Origin: Cristatella mucedo
Taxonomy: Eukaryota > Bryozoa > Phylactolaemata > Cristatellidae
Assembly (NCBI GenBank): GCA_009760855.2
Contig: WPIO01000007.1
Span: 4,627,501-4,672,500, forward strand
DNA: 45,000 nt
Reading direction: 5' to 3'
The position numbers and the translations under genes were made by a program. Every line of letters starts with the position of its first letter. The first letter of the stretch is position 1. Under the pieces are notes generated by a model. The model saw nothing but the letters and a program-made list of their open reading frames with translations. It was not told the DNA's origin and did not search any database. Shown here one piece after another: positions 31,071-42,806 of the stretch.

Positions 31071-34000
31071 TTACCGCTATGTCAGCTGACACTAAAGCCC
31101 GCATTGTAATTTCCCTCGATGTTTCCCAATATATGAGCTACCTTTTTTATTAACAGGCTTTTCCATTCTTCTGTCTTACAGGCTCGAACTCCATCTAACG
31201 AGGTGATCTGACTGATGACCTCTGACTGATGTTTGCTGCATCTTTTCCTGGTATACGTAGAAATAAACTATGCCCGTCTGATGTACCTTCGCGGTACGTG
31301 CTCGGTGTTGACACCGATGCACACTCTCGTAAATATAATTAGCTATGTACAGTGCGTGAGATCACCCTTACGTGTACGAGTGCATTGTAGATGCATATTG
31401 CCTTACTGTGTGAACCAAGATGGCTATCGTAAGGCTGCCTGGGGCAGAACTTCAATGCCGATTCACGAGACCGCCAGGGGCTATCTCTCATCTGCCCCGA
31501 TTTGTAGGCGCCACGTAATCTAAAGAGAAGCAGGGAATAACCTGCTGAAATAAGCCAAAAGAACTCTGACAAGGTGAAGTAAATGCAGGCCACGTCTGAG
31601 AGTATCATCGACGTTTTTGCAATTCGGTACGAGGCAGCAATGCAAGCATCCGACTGCGATTTCTTCTGTTCGGGCCGCTTTTCAGTCGGTTAGATGTGTC
31701 GGTCATACTCCTTCACACTAAGGCAAGGTAGCCTGCGAGTCGAGCTATCTATTTGGTGACTTCCATTTTCAAAAAGTTCAAATGGCAACCAAAGTGTTGC
31801 CAGCATTCCCTTACTAAAGGACTTAGTTGGACAGACAATGCAAGCATAGACTGTTCTAATATGTCAAGGTCATACCCACGGCCACAAAGTGCCACCCAAT
31901 TTAGTTTGTTCTCCTATCAATTTGAGATTTCAGTAGCATTCCATTTTACCTAAACCCCAGGCCTGCTCATCGTATCGTGGCGCTGCCTCTCGGATTGTCA
32001 CCTTTAGTCAAGCCGCATACTGTCTACTCAGGCCTTTGATCCTCCAGATGTGCCCCAGATCTTGTAGAAATTGTAAATCTTTTTTATTCAGACTTCGAGT
32101 GATGGTGCTCGATTGTGTGGACTCATACAATATTTGTAACGCAATAGAGCTCACTTGTTTGTGTACTTGAATTTGACTCAGTCGAATGAACATGGCATGG
32201 CTAAGATGGATGATTGGGTGGGTTGGCTATCTGCAGTTCCGAAGACGATAGTAACAGGGAAGAGTAGCGCTTGTGCTACCGTACACATGTTACCAAGGTC
32301 GGCAAGTTACCTCTCTAAGCCAGTTTGATGTGTGGCCTGGGATGAACCAGTTTGGGAGCAGGAAATTTTAAATGGCCTTCTTGAGCCGAGTCGTTCCCCT
32401 TCAGTGACCGGTGCAAAGGCTAGCTGTACGGTAGTCCAAACGCAACATTGCCTCAGACGGCATCAAGAAGGTCGGGCAGTATGCTGTCAAGTGTTGTGTA
32501 CACTTATCTTGCTCCACGCCCGTGAGTGAGCTCAAAGCAGCAGGCGTGTGAAGATTAGCTGCACGACGTTAGACATGATCCCTTGGGGTAGAGCCTAGCC
32601 AGGAGACACAGCTCGTTAGTGACTTCCATTCATTGACTTGTCTGGACAGCAGCTGATTATGCAGCTGACGAGCAGCAGGGGTTGATCGGTCAACTGACGT
32701 ACTTCATAGCCACCGACCGTCTATTAACGCTACCGGCTGGCTGCAGATGAGGCAGCTCTGGCAGCCTAATCTGATCCCCAGCTCTTCCCATACATAGTTG
32801 GGACGTGCATGACCACCGACACACACTAAAGCGACTCTTTGAATAGTCATGCATAGGGCTTTTAGCATCTTCAAAGAGACTCGGTTTCTAGGCTGCAAAA
32901 CAAAAGTGAATGGAGCTATTATAAGTGGTGCTGCCAAGCATGTCAACAGCAGCTCTGGCTTTTAAACTGTACTCGAAATCACTTCGGTTAAAGTACTGAC
33001 AACTGTTCAATTACAGAGAGTGCTCACTACTACATAGATGGCAGCAGCAAGGGCGTAGCTAGAAAAACTAGATAATGACAAAGACACAATGTGGAGCAGC
33101 CAGTGCTAATAAATCTTAGTGAGGTCTCTATGACGCATTTCTGGGCTGGCCGTCCATCCCGTCAAGGACGGTAAGATGTCAACAGGCGGTAAGCTACCCG
33201 TCTAAAGCACATTGACGGTGAAGTTAAAACCAGATGAATTCCATCAGCTTGGTGGTAAGAGATGACACTCACCGTTGACGTTTGCGGTTTGGCCTGAGCC
33301 AGTCTTGTCAGCCGCTTCAAGTATCACTCATATAGTCTGCAAACCCAAACATTGATGGTCTCTTTTGTGTCCATTCGTTGGCAAGTTTCTCTAAATTTCA
33401 TAACCTGTCTGGAAAAGGGGATGAAGCCCTGCCGACGTGGTCAATCTTATGAAAATGCTACCTTAATCTGTCCAAGAAGCATGCTTAATTTAGTTGCTTG
33501 TGCCAAACATCAGTAGCTGCTAAGCAGCTGTTAACATCACGTTCTCGAGTGCCCTGTGTAACCGATATAGATGAGGGCAAATGCAAATCTAGCTAACCGA
33601 ATTGCCACTGCTAAGGTTGTTAAGCTAGCATACGAGATTGCAAATGGGCAGGCAGCACTATGTCGATACCACACGAGCACAGGAGTGCAAATCTCGTCGT
33701 GTTGTGTCGCAATATGGCTTTGTTTATCTTGAAACTAACGCTGTACAGGATAGGCTATCGTGAGTGTGAGCTTGGCCTCAAAATAACTAAGCAACGCAGC
33801 AGCTATTAGATGATCGGCCACGAATTCAGCCTTATACTGGCACCTAACCACACTCCAGGCCCTCGATTGAACTACGAAGCTCTTCGGCTCATACATAAAA
33901 AAATTTGGAAACTCCAAAAAGATTTGTTAGCTCCAACATAACCTCAAAACCGGCAGAAAAGAACGAATCAGCAGTTATGCAGCATCAAAGGCTCTGCAAT

Positions 34001-35681
34001 TGGTAAGCGTACGACCGAGAAGACGTGGAGTATTGCAGGTGGCGCTCGATGTTTCATTCAGCTAGTCAGCCCAGCCAGTGGCAGCTAAGATGGCTGGAGT
34101 CACTAACCGAGAGGGGATCTGCGTTGGTTATTCAGGCAGAGCATTCACACGGCTGGAGCTCAGACGTCTGTGCCTGCGCAGACTCCCATATGTGCTGGTA
34201 GACAAGTCCATTCAACTTGGCACTTCGGATGAGTCGAGTAAACCCAATTGGTGCCGCGTGATTCCCTCCTGCTGCTCAAGGAGTGGTCTGCCAGTTCACG
34301 TTATCAACCCCTGTGGTATATCAACAGAGGAGGGGCAGCTAGCTTTAGAATCGAGATGGCACTGCTCACCAGACGGTGCTCGGAGGTAATTGATAAATGA
34401 GACTCGCAGGCTGTCGATACGTTCGGAAGGCCAAAACTTATATCATCGATGTGAGCATGCTACAACCGACTTTTTGAGGCAGCTTGATTTTTAAAGAACC
34501 TAACTCAAGCTGGTTCGGGCCTGACAAGGCACTCTGAGCACGTCTGTACGTCGAGGGACGAGTGCCGTGAATCCTGGAAACCTTCGATCTATGTGCTGCC
34601 TCTTTGTGCAGAGCTAGGAGTCACACGATGCAGCAGCAGCACCGTCCACGTTAGTCGAGCCCCTTCCTCGATGCATGCGGAACGGCGACAGGTCAAAGAT
34701 GCAGCTCGCCTGTTTCGTTCCACCGAGTAACTGCCATTCCCGGTGGTTTTTATTACTACTAAGGCTGACTCCTCCGATGAGCCCATTCGACTCTCGCTAC
34801 GTCGAACATATGGACGACTAGAAGTAATTCCTGCGTCCTGCTTGCATGCCTAACCGCAATTATCCTTCGTAAGCAGCGTCCCCCATCAGGTAGCCGGCGA
34901 GGGGGAGGCTCTCGCCGACTACCTCGGGCACCTGACTCGATGCCTTGGGCCTGGCCTGTAGCACCTGTCACGTGGCACAAAGGAACTGCTTTTTTTCAGT
35001 GGCAGCATTTCAGGACGAAGTTGCTCTGGACGAGCTCAGCTGCCGTCAAAGCAGGCAGCACGGCTAGCATATGTCTAGCAGACGCCCGATGTCTGATTGA
35101 AAGGTCGCTCTGGTTCAGCAGCCGCGGTGCCTTATATGTCTTGATACTCTGTATTTTGTTTCGTCTTTTAGTCATTAACTCGGAGACCACTTAAAACTTT
35201 AACTCGGTGTTTATGTGTTCTACACCACTTTAATCGTTAACTCGATGACCTACGCCTTGTTTACATTGCTTCTTTTTTCCCACTCTCCACTTCTCTCTTA
35301 CACTTTGCTTCGGTTATGTAGTCATGCCTTGATAAACTTGCCAACTTCATCTTTCTATTCGTATAAATCAAGAGAGCTGTTTCGTGCGTCCTCTTACTTA
35401 TCTGTTTGTCACGCCGCTCTGCCATCCACTGCATGACGAAGCCAAGCTCTCGGCTCACATGTCGATTGCGTTGAATTTACAGGGCCTTTGTTGGCTGATG
35501 CAGCCAAACGTGAGTTGCAAGACTGTCGGATTCTAGCTAAGCTAAGTAAATCCGAGGAAGATCGAAGGTGCTTCCGGCTTTCAGCGTCACCAACTACCGT
35601 ATGCATGGATCAGTGGCATTACGAAGAGGGCAGGGGGCGTATGTCCCCCGGTACTGGATCAAGGGTTGCCAAAAAGGTCAC
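31071..35681. other. Long unassigned region
   Basis: About 4.6 kb has no gene, LINE, SINE or tandem repeat that I can support. Open frames are short (up to about 103 codons at 34078-34389) and carry no known motif. One small hairpin is listed separately. Introns of a gene with unrecognised exons, or old decayed repeats, would look like this. Confidence 0.4.
34889..34923. repeat. 13-bp inverted repeat, one mismatch
   Basis: GGTAGCCGGCGAG at 34889-34901 pairs with CTCGCCGACTACC at 34911-34923 apart from one base, around a 9-base loop. It is an isolated hairpin in otherwise plain DNA. Confidence 0.75.
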
Positions 35682-35910
35682 CAAATACTTTTTACACACA
35701 TAGCCTGCCATCTGTGTAGTTCGTCCCTGGGCGCACAATATGCTAGGAGAGCCACTGGCATGGATATGGCCAGGAGGCTATGCTATGGTACCATCTGCAC
35801 TTCGCGACTGCAAGGCGTAGGTATAATAATTGTTAAGGGAAGTTAGTACGATTCCAGTGCTACGAGATATGCTTCAGTGCACGGTGACAGTGGAGAGCAG
35901 GCATTAGTGA
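35682..35910. mobile_element. Unknown 216-bp repeat, copy 2
   Basis: It matches the insert at 26241-26456 along its length, with high identity from TAGGAGAGCCACTGGCATG to GGCATTAGTGAT and one extra dozen bases near 35715. It starts at about CCAAATACTTTTTACACACA. Flanks are unrelated to those of copy 1, which supports mobility. No target duplication is obvious here. Confidence 0.75.
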
Positions 35911-36140
35911 TAAGCCTCATATAGCTGCCCTGAGCTCATTCTGACTCTTACCATTCGATAAATACAATGCATGGGCCTGTGGAAGTTCTTGGGTTGGTCT
36001 AGACAGCTATCTAATCGATACATAATAAGTATCGTTGCAGCTTGTCACGGCATCGTCTAGCTAGCTCACCAGCATTTGAACTATAATCTTCGCTGTGGCT
36101 ATGACTAATGCACATAAATATTCACTAAATAGCCTTGGAG
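35911..36140. other. Unassigned spacer
   Basis: This is AT-leaning unique DNA. No gene is seen. Confidence 0.4.
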
Positions 36141-36255
36141 AAAGGTGCATGTGCTTCAACACCCACGTTATGGGTCGGAGTCCTGAATCAGGCAAACCTT
36201 TATTGGCCACTTTTTAGCAGCAATTGTAGCCACCAATGCTGCTGAATCAGCTTAC
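36141..36255 (+). mobile_element. SINE B copy 3, diverged
   Basis: AAAGGTGCATGTGCTTCAAC, ATGGGTCGGAGTCCTGAATC, TTTATTGGCCACTTT and the final GCTGAATCAGCTTA follow the SINE B plan (AAGGTGCTCGCTCTTCA, GTGGGTTTGAGTCCTGCAG, TTTATCGCCCACTGC, AAATCAGCTAAC). It directly abuts a LINE1 end in the same orientation. Confidence 0.65.
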
Positions 36256-36655
36256 TTCGTACAAACCTTAAATCCTTTGAAGACCGTGCATTTAGTTCAT
36301 ATGCTCCCAAAGCCTGGAACTCCCTCCCGACCTGCGTCAGAACATCCCCTGACCTGACCACATTTAAAAGGAACCTAAAAACACACCTATTTAGGACAGC
36401 ATTTAGTGGGTCCCTGTGATTCGTCCTTGATGTGCTTATGCGTGCTGACACTGTGCATGCTGCCACTAACCACATTTGCATGCTGACCCTGTGCATGTCA
36501 CCCCTAACTATAGTATTCATTTCGTTTGTTTTTTTCAAGCATGATTTTACTTACCATTCAATTGCATTTCACTTTACAGCAAATGTAAAGCGCCTAGAGA
36601 GAGATTAAGTTCTCTGAGGGCGCTTTATCAAGTGAATTATTATTATTATTACTTC
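36256..36655 (+). mobile_element. LINE1 copy, 3' end
   Basis: It begins at TTCGTACAAACCTTAAATCC (LKSFEDRAF region), continues through YAPKAWNSLPTCVRTSPDL, FKRNLKTHLFRTAFSGSL and a stop near 36420, then the full 3' untranslated part and paired tail, ending in ATTATTATTATT near 36650. It closely resembles the copies at 8337 and 16640. It is severely 5'-truncated. Confidence 0.9.
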
Positions 36656-37289
36656 TACTTTACTTTGTTGCTTGAGATAAGAGGCGTACAGCGTGAATGC
36701 ACATCCTTATGATTGATATTTGGATTTAATGGAACTGTGCTGGTTACATGATGCAGGACATGTCAGCAGCTGCTGCTGTTGCAGCTTGATATTCGAAAGA
36801 GGCCTGCTGCACGAGTGCCTTTGAACGCACTCAACTCGTCAGGGCAGAAGGCAGTGAGACACAGTGTTGCAGGCTAGTAAATTGGCCACTCAAATACTGA
36901 AAATGTATCTACATGACTCGAACTTGTACAACTACCCAGTCAACCCGTCCGGTAACACCGTGCACACCCAACTGATAACAGTGAGTGTGCAAGCAGTTGG
37001 TGAGAATAGACGCATAATGGATGGTGAGATCGACCAGTGCACTTGCCCATGAAAACAAAGAATTAATCGGATGAGGAAAGTGAGCAGAGACGGTAAGGCG
37101 AAGACAGCAGCAAAAGCCTGATTAAGTGCAAGGGAGCATGCACACGATGAAAAGGCTGCACGAGTGTGCAAAACCCGGGGAAACATGCAGTTCAAAAGGC
37201 TGATATGGAGTGCACAAAACAAAGGGGACACTTAATTTCGATGTAGTAAAGTAAATTTTAAGAAAATGGTGATACTATTGGCACACAAA
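36656..37289. other. Unassigned unique DNA
   Basis: I recognise no gene, LINE or SINE before the inverted-repeat element. Confidence 0.4.
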
Positions 37290-38061
37290 TCAAATGATTA
37301 CATATGGTACCTTTCAAAAGGCTAGCGTGATGGAAATGGGATTGAAATTTCGACGATTTCTTTATAAAATAAACTATTATAGAACACGATTAGGCAAACC
37401 ATGTCTATCCCCGAAATAAATCGGAAGCAATATATCTACAAATAACAAATTTACCGATCTCTGCATCGTATGCGACTCGTGTCCTAACTTTTTGAACGTT
37501 GGTGCTTTGAAGTACATGTTTCCATCTTGTTGAGGTACATGCTTGTGGCTTTTAAACCGCCACATTTACAGTGTAACTTTGTGCATTGTAAATTCTTTTA
37601 CATCACTGCGGTCATTCATTTCATATTTCTGTCGGTAACGGTTGCTGTGCATGTCATCAAACGTCCTTGAACTTTATATTCTGCAATCACGAACATTTGT
37701 AGCAAAAATCATTCAACTGAAGAAATCAGAAATGAACTACTGCAATGAGTTACAAGCAGAGCTGAATTCATATTTGAAATTTCATAATGATCAGTCAAGT
37801 ATTAGCTGAGTAATGGCATTGACAAGCCACACTTCTACACTGTAAGGCCGTTTGTGAGTCACAAGCATGTTGTATCTGATGCCGAGATCGGTAAATAGGT
37901 TATTTGGATATATGTTGCTTTCGGCTTATTTCCAGGTTAGACATGGTTTGCCTTATCGTATTTTTTAATATTTTCCTTTTATGTGAAAATCTTCAAAACT
38001 TCAGATCCCATTTCTAGCTTGCTGGCCTTTTGAAAGGCACGGCATACGATTATTAAATTTA
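37290..38061. mobile_element. Inverted-repeat element with 200-290 bp arms
   Basis: The left arm (about 37290-37579) read in reverse complement matches the right arm (about 37837-38061) over most of its length. Shared blocks are GAGATCGGTAAAT, AGACATGGTTTGCCT (rc of 37394-37408; 37938-37952), ATCCCATTT, TAGC/CTGGCCTTTTGAAAGG near the outer edges, and CCACAAGCATGT and ACACTGTAA near the inner edges. The left arm holds about 80 extra bases (about 37470-37540). The centre (37580-37836) is AT-rich with no coding domain. The layout fits a fold-back or long-inverted-repeat DNA element, or two oppositely inserted copies of one repeat. I do not recognise a family. Confidence 0.75.
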
Positions 38062-39130
38062 TTGACCAATCTTCACAGTATTTTCGCGACATCTGCTCTT
38101 AACAGTGCTCTTGAGTATGACCAGCAGAACATTGCTGTGGTAAACCATGCTATCACTGTCAGGAGCCCTCGGCTCCGTGCATCAGCCGTGACACTGAGCC
38201 AAATGCACCGTGTCAAAGTGGCATATTGGGCAGAGTTGGTAGGTAGCTTTCACCTAAACCAGTACTGCTTGCGTCAGTTACAGTGTTACAGGGTGTATTT
38301 TTCGGAGGCACCCATAGAAGGACCACAGGAGGGGCAGTGGTGTCAATGTATGGCATAGTCGTGTCGTAACATGATAAATGCTTTTTATTAATAAAAACTG
38401 GTCGACTGATTACCGTTTCATCTTCTGCATCACTACCCGGTGACGGTAATGTTGAGGCCATCACTATTGGCCTGAGACATGATATGACTGGGCTGGTCAA
38501 AGGCACTGGAGGTATCCGAGTCCTAGACGGGCATCTTTCCTAGCAAGTAATGGAGGCTTGCAGACTGCTGCTGTACTCAGTGGCCTAGCCAATCACAGGC
38601 GCACTGTATCTGGCAGCTCGATTAGTGCTTTTGTTGATTCCATATTACGAGAGGGCATAAACGAGGACGTAAAGCAGAAAAATTGCCAGACCTGGTCTGG
38701 CTTTCCTCAGTCCGAGCAGACAGGCCAGGTGCTCCTCTTTGCAGGAAAAGCACTCCTAGCTTTATTTTGCCACTCGTAGGAACCCGGCTGCACTAATCAA
38801 GCCTGGATAAAGCCGGCGGTCGTCGTTAATTGCTCGATCAATCCAAATTGATTGGTCTTTTGAAGGCACCTATCGCATCTGTTAAGATAATGTGCTGCCG
38901 TGCACACAGGCTGGTGTGTGCAGAGTTCAGGTGTCGCCGGTGGCTGGTGAATGCTTGCTGTGACCAGCCTTTTTTTAGTGTTTCCTATCCTACAAGCTGA
39001 CTTTTCGTGACATTGCATGTCCTGGCAACTCAATATACGTCAGTGCTCATGAGCTTCCGGTAACTGCATTCACCTTTCTTAAGCACATCGAGGTGCTAAC
39101 CATGCCGGCCCCTCCACAAGGAAGGTTGGC
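38062..39130. other. Unassigned unique DNA
   Basis: Short open frames (98 codons at 38062-38358 plus; 97 codons at 38213-38506 minus; 73 codons at 38558-38779 plus) show no firm family match. No repeat is recognised. Confidence 0.4.
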
Positions 39131-39283
39131 AAAGGTTAGCTGATTCAACAGCCTCAATAGTGTAGCAGCAAAAGAGCCTTAACGGCCATCACCACCGCTT
39201 GCAGTGGACAATCAAGCATCACGCATCACCTCAAGACTGGAATCCACGACCCGGTTCGTAAAGAGCAAGCACATTACCTGCTG
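39131..39283 (-). mobile_element. SINE B copy 4
   Basis: The plus strand runs from AAAGGTTAGCTGATTCAACA through CACCACCGCTTGCAGTGGAC to GAATCCACGACCC and AAAGAGCAAGCACATTACC, which is SINE B in reverse with a diverged head. With copy 5 it forms a head-to-head pair. Confidence 0.8.
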
Positions 39284-39332
39284 GGCGACGACCCAGGGGT
39301 GGTAGCCCAACAATGGAGACATATAAAGCCCA

Positions 39333-39478
39333 GGAAGTAAGGTGCTCGCTCTTCAGGCCCAGGTCGTGGGTTCGAGTTCTGCAGTGGACGATTCTTTATT
39401 GCCCATGGCAAGCGGTGGGGTTAGCCGCCAAGGTTCTCCTGCTGCTACACAAATGGGGCTGTTAAATCAGCTAACTTT
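39333..39478 (+). mobile_element. SINE B copy 5
   Basis: AGGAAGTAAGGTGCTCGCTC, a B-box-like GGGTTCGAGTTC at 39368-39379, GCAGTGGACGATTCTTTATT, CAAGCGGTGGGGTTAGCCGC and the end AAATCAGCTAACTTTAAAG match SINE B. The B-box is close to the tRNA consensus, so this is among the better preserved copies. Confidence 0.85.
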
Positions 39479-40105
39479 AAAGCCCGGTGATTGGTAATGA
39501 AACTCCAAGTGCTTGCGAATGTGCTCAAAATTGAGCATCGCAATGGCAAACTGTCTGAAAAATGAGTAATTGGCAGCGATATTCAAGCATATACACGTTG
39601 GGTGGGTGGGCTTGCATCTGCATGACCTTACACTGTTGAGCCTGTCAGTTGCATCTACCAATCAGGGCCCTGCACCCTTCTCTGCTGCGTTCTGTTGTGT
39701 TCGCGAAACGTAACCCTACCGGCCAGCTACCCAGGCGTTCGCATGCAGTTTGTGTCGCAGGCGCCGTTATGGCATCACCCTGGCAGCCGGTACCCAAGCC
39801 TTGGTCGTAGACGCCAGCGCTTGAGCATATCCAGGGCTTCTTCGGGATTTTTCTTACGTTGCTAAGCAAGCCTTAAGCGTAGTGAACCCCTATGCCATGT
39901 CGGTGGAAGATCTCTTTTCTAGGCCAAGCCATGAGATAATTGCAGCTTCGGCGGAAAGGTATCAGTGACTGAAATAAATCTCCTGTTTTTTTTAAATCAG
40001 ACATCTCGGCGTTGTAACCCCGTCAAATGTTGAGGCGTATCCAAGCCAATTAATAGCTGATTAATAGCAGAGATCAGTAGAATGACTGTTTAACCCACCT
40101 TCCAC
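39479..40105. other. Unassigned unique DNA
   Basis: No gene or repeat is recognised. Confidence 0.4.
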
Positions 40106-40109
40106 TTCC

Positions 40110-40470
40110 ACTGATAATAATAATAATAATAATAATATGCGATAATGAGTCATTTCTATAGCCCCCTTAAAGAGCCCAATATCTAAGTAATAACTAGCCT
40201 TTAATGACATTCGAAGTATCATGCTTAAAAAGCATGCAAAAGCACACCACGAGGACACTATTGGAAGCTGATTAATAGCGTGCACAGGTATCCACAGCAA
40301 AGAGAAAAAAGAAAAGGTTCGCTAGGGCCCGTAGGTAAAGCTGAGCAAAACAAATGCGCCATTTGGTGACCCACACGATACGAAGTCATCGCATGTGATG
40401 GCAGAAGCCTAAAGCGAGTACCAGGCTTTCGGTGCCAAGAAGTGAAAGCTCGATCGCCTCGAAATTCAGT
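40110..40470 (-). mobile_element. L2-like LINE relic, C-terminal end and tail
   Basis: The minus strand has FRGDRAFTSWHRKPGTRF at about 40420-40470, a decayed form of FGDRAFSSYAPTAWNSL. The 3' side ends with GGGCTCTTTAAGGGGGCTAT, AGAAATGACTCATTATCGCA and (ATT)n on the sense strand (TAATAA repeats at 40112-40136). The LINE group is uncertain. Confidence 0.6.
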
Positions 40471-40865
40471 TAAATACCAGTAATAACGGGAGAGCCGTAA
40501 GCCTCTGGAGCGGACTCTGTGAGAGCACACGACTGGAGGAGCTAGGCGGTCGCATAGGCAGGCTAGTGGCAGTGTGTGGAGCGACCTGTAAGCCAGACTG
40601 GGGATCTGGCAATCGATTCGGCGATGCCTGAGAAGAAGTCAGCAAAGCTCAAAGGAAAAGTGAGGCGATGTGGCACCTACGACGTTGAAGAACCGGCCAC
40701 GTGAGCTGCCGAGTTTTCTACCAGCTGCACACGATTGATTTCACAGGCCTGGAGCGTGAACTGTGGTGGCTGACGTACTTTCGCTGAAGTAGGCCCTGAT
40801 GTTGGCAACGCTCCTCAGCTGAACAAACAAAGATTGACTTGACAGTGAAGGCAGTGTGTTGATCC
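40471..40865. other. Unassigned spacer
   Basis: No gene or repeat is recognised. Confidence 0.4.
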
Positions 40866-41195
40866 CTCTCGACTTGCGTCAGAACAACCCCTGACTTGAC
40901 CACATTTAAAAAGAACTTAAAAACACACCTATTTAGGACAGCGTTTAGTGGGTCCCTGTGATTCGTCCTTCACGTGCTTATGCGTGCTGACACTGTGCAT
41001 GCTGCCACTAACCACATTTGCATGCTGACCATGTGCATGTCACCTCTAACCATATTAATCATTTTGTTTGTTTATCAAGCATGATATTACTCACCATTCA
41101 ATTGCATTTCCCTTTTCAGCAAATTTAAAACGCTTAGAGAGAGATTGAGTTCTCTGAGGGCGCTTTATCAAGTGCATTATTATTATTACTATTCA
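40866..41195 (+). mobile_element. LINE1 copy, 3' end
   Basis: It starts in the LRQNNP...TTFKKNLKTHLF region and runs through RTAFSGSL, the stop, the 3' untranslated part with CTGACACTGTGCATGCTGCC, and the paired tail to ATTATTATTATT near 41190. It is well conserved but only about 330 bp long. Confidence 0.9.
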
Positions 41196-41465
41196 TCAAG
41201 TGAAACTCGCTTCTGAATAAAACACCTGGACATGCAAAGAAGTCACCGGAACAATACTAGATTAACCAGTTAGAGCAAGCTGCGAATTGTCAAGTAATAG
41301 GTCGAGCTGAGTGATACCGGCGAAGAAATGAAAGCCACGATTCTACTTGGCAGCGCCATTGGCCAGGAGGACGGCATAGGGAATGAACAAAGGGGCTCCT
41401 AAAACAGGAACTTAAACTAAGGGGGAACTTCAAGGATATGCTCAGCTAAATTCACAAAAATTTCA
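41196..41465. other. Unassigned spacer
   Basis: No gene or repeat is recognised between the two LINE pieces. Confidence 0.4.
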
Positions 41466-41469
41466 AAAG

Positions 41470-41585
41470 ACTGTGCCTTTATTTTGCATGCTCCCAAAGC
41501 TTGAAAGTCACTCCTATCTGAAGTTCGGAAATCCCATGACTCGATGAAATTTCAAAAGAAAGCGAAAGCGAAACCTGTTCCTCGA
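41470..41585 (+). mobile_element. L2-like LINE scrap
   Basis: The plus strand reads HAPKA, a stop, then KSLLSEVRKSHDSMKFQKKA, in step with YAPKAWNSLPTCIRTSPDLT, TFKRNL of LINE1. It has no tail and is strongly diverged. Confidence 0.5.
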
Positions 41586-42640
41586 CTGATTTGCTGGATC
41601 CGTATAAATTTCCCTTTGTTCTGCTTACGTGCCCTATGATTATAACCATCACTGCAGGGGCTTTCTGGATGCCCGACAGCAATGTACATCAAACCTGTAA
41701 CATCTCTAACTGAGATAGGACCAAACACAATCAAGCCTTGTGCCAGTTATGTCCAGGTGAATTGAGAAGCACATCTGACGGATTTGCTTGTGAATTGTGT
41801 CAAATGCTGTTGAGAGATGAAGGAGACCTAGTATTGAGCAGTCTGACTAGTCAGCAGTAGCCAGCCTCAGCCTCCGGTCGCGACACTGTCCAAGCAGATT
41901 ATTTTATGTGGAATGAAACTTCTTGAATTTAACAATTTAATTTTTATTTATCGCGAAGGCGGTCGCATTTCTTGACCGAGATTGTGGGCTTAAATTGTGC
42001 CTAAGGAATGTTCATATTTTCTTTTGCACGAGAGGTGAATTCGCTGCTAGATAAAGGAGGTTGAATGTTTATTCTATAATCGGCCGTTCTTTACTTTTAC
42101 CATTGGCGGCAAGCGAGAGTTCAAAGCGTAAGGCTAGGCCACTAGCCTTTTTAGGGCGCATTAAAGTGTGGGGGGGGCCGAGATGCTACGTTTGCAATGT
42201 TCACCATGTTGCCTGTGCCTTCGTTGAGCATTTGCCACCATCACCAGGCTCCGATCAGGACTGAGGTTGTGACTTCGGAACACTATCATAACGCATCTTG
42301 GCGCGCTAGAAAAAAGTTTCTTACTTTGGCCGCGCTTTTTGTGCAAGTACCATGCGATCACCGGCTGTCTCTGATATTTTAAACTACAAGGTTAGTTATT
42401 GCTCAACGCTCTCAACTTCCATGAAGTGCATAAATACTTGCATAGCATTGCATACAAAGCGTTAGGCAGAGACGTGAGAGTCTCAACCGAGAAAAATAAC
42501 GGATTTCGCTTTTCGAATTGTCGCGAATGGACTACAAAGTCTTTCTTAGCCACAGTGAAACCAGATCAATTTCACGCTTGTTTAATTCGCGTACCCACTG
42601 CAGCGTTCAAGTGAAAAGCGTTACTGTTTCCCTATTACTT
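41586..42640. other. Unassigned unique DNA
   Basis: A 71-codon plus-strand frame at 42399-42614 has an ordinary residue mix but no family I recognise. No repeat is seen. Confidence 0.4.
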
Positions 42641-42644
42641 CCAG

Positions 42645-42806
42645 GTGTCAGGCTTAGGTAAGTGTGCTTTTCTATGCTTACCTAAGCAGGATAACTTGCT
42701 TTTTATTTTCTCTTGCAACCAGTTGCACAGCGGCTGAACAGAGATCAAATTATCCTAAAGCGCCATGCAAAAGACTCAACTATTATTATTATTATTATTA
42801 TTATCA
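42645..42806 (+). mobile_element. LINE3 3' tail
   Basis: TATGCTTACCTAAGCAGGAT, TTCTCTTGCAACCAGTTGC and AAGCGCCATGCAAAAGACTC then (TAT)n line up in order with the LINE3 3' end at 28660-28795 (CATGCTTGTCTAAGCTTGAT, TCTCTTGAAACGAGTT, GGCACTACGCAAAAGTCC). It ends in ATT repeats at 42780-42803. No coding part remains. Confidence 0.65.

Noticed and set aside
33240-33300. Possible SINE head near CAGCTTGGTGGTAAGAG
   Set aside because: It resembles a polymerase III A-box, but no B-box and no SINE A or B body follows.
34078-34389. 103-codon plus-strand open frame
   Set aside because: No motif or recognisable family, and no support from neighbours.
38213-38506. TDASSTGLG motif as a retroelement RNase H
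   Set aside because: It loosely resembles the TDAS start of RNase H in LTR-type elements, but the flanking residues do not match and no RT or protease lies nearby.
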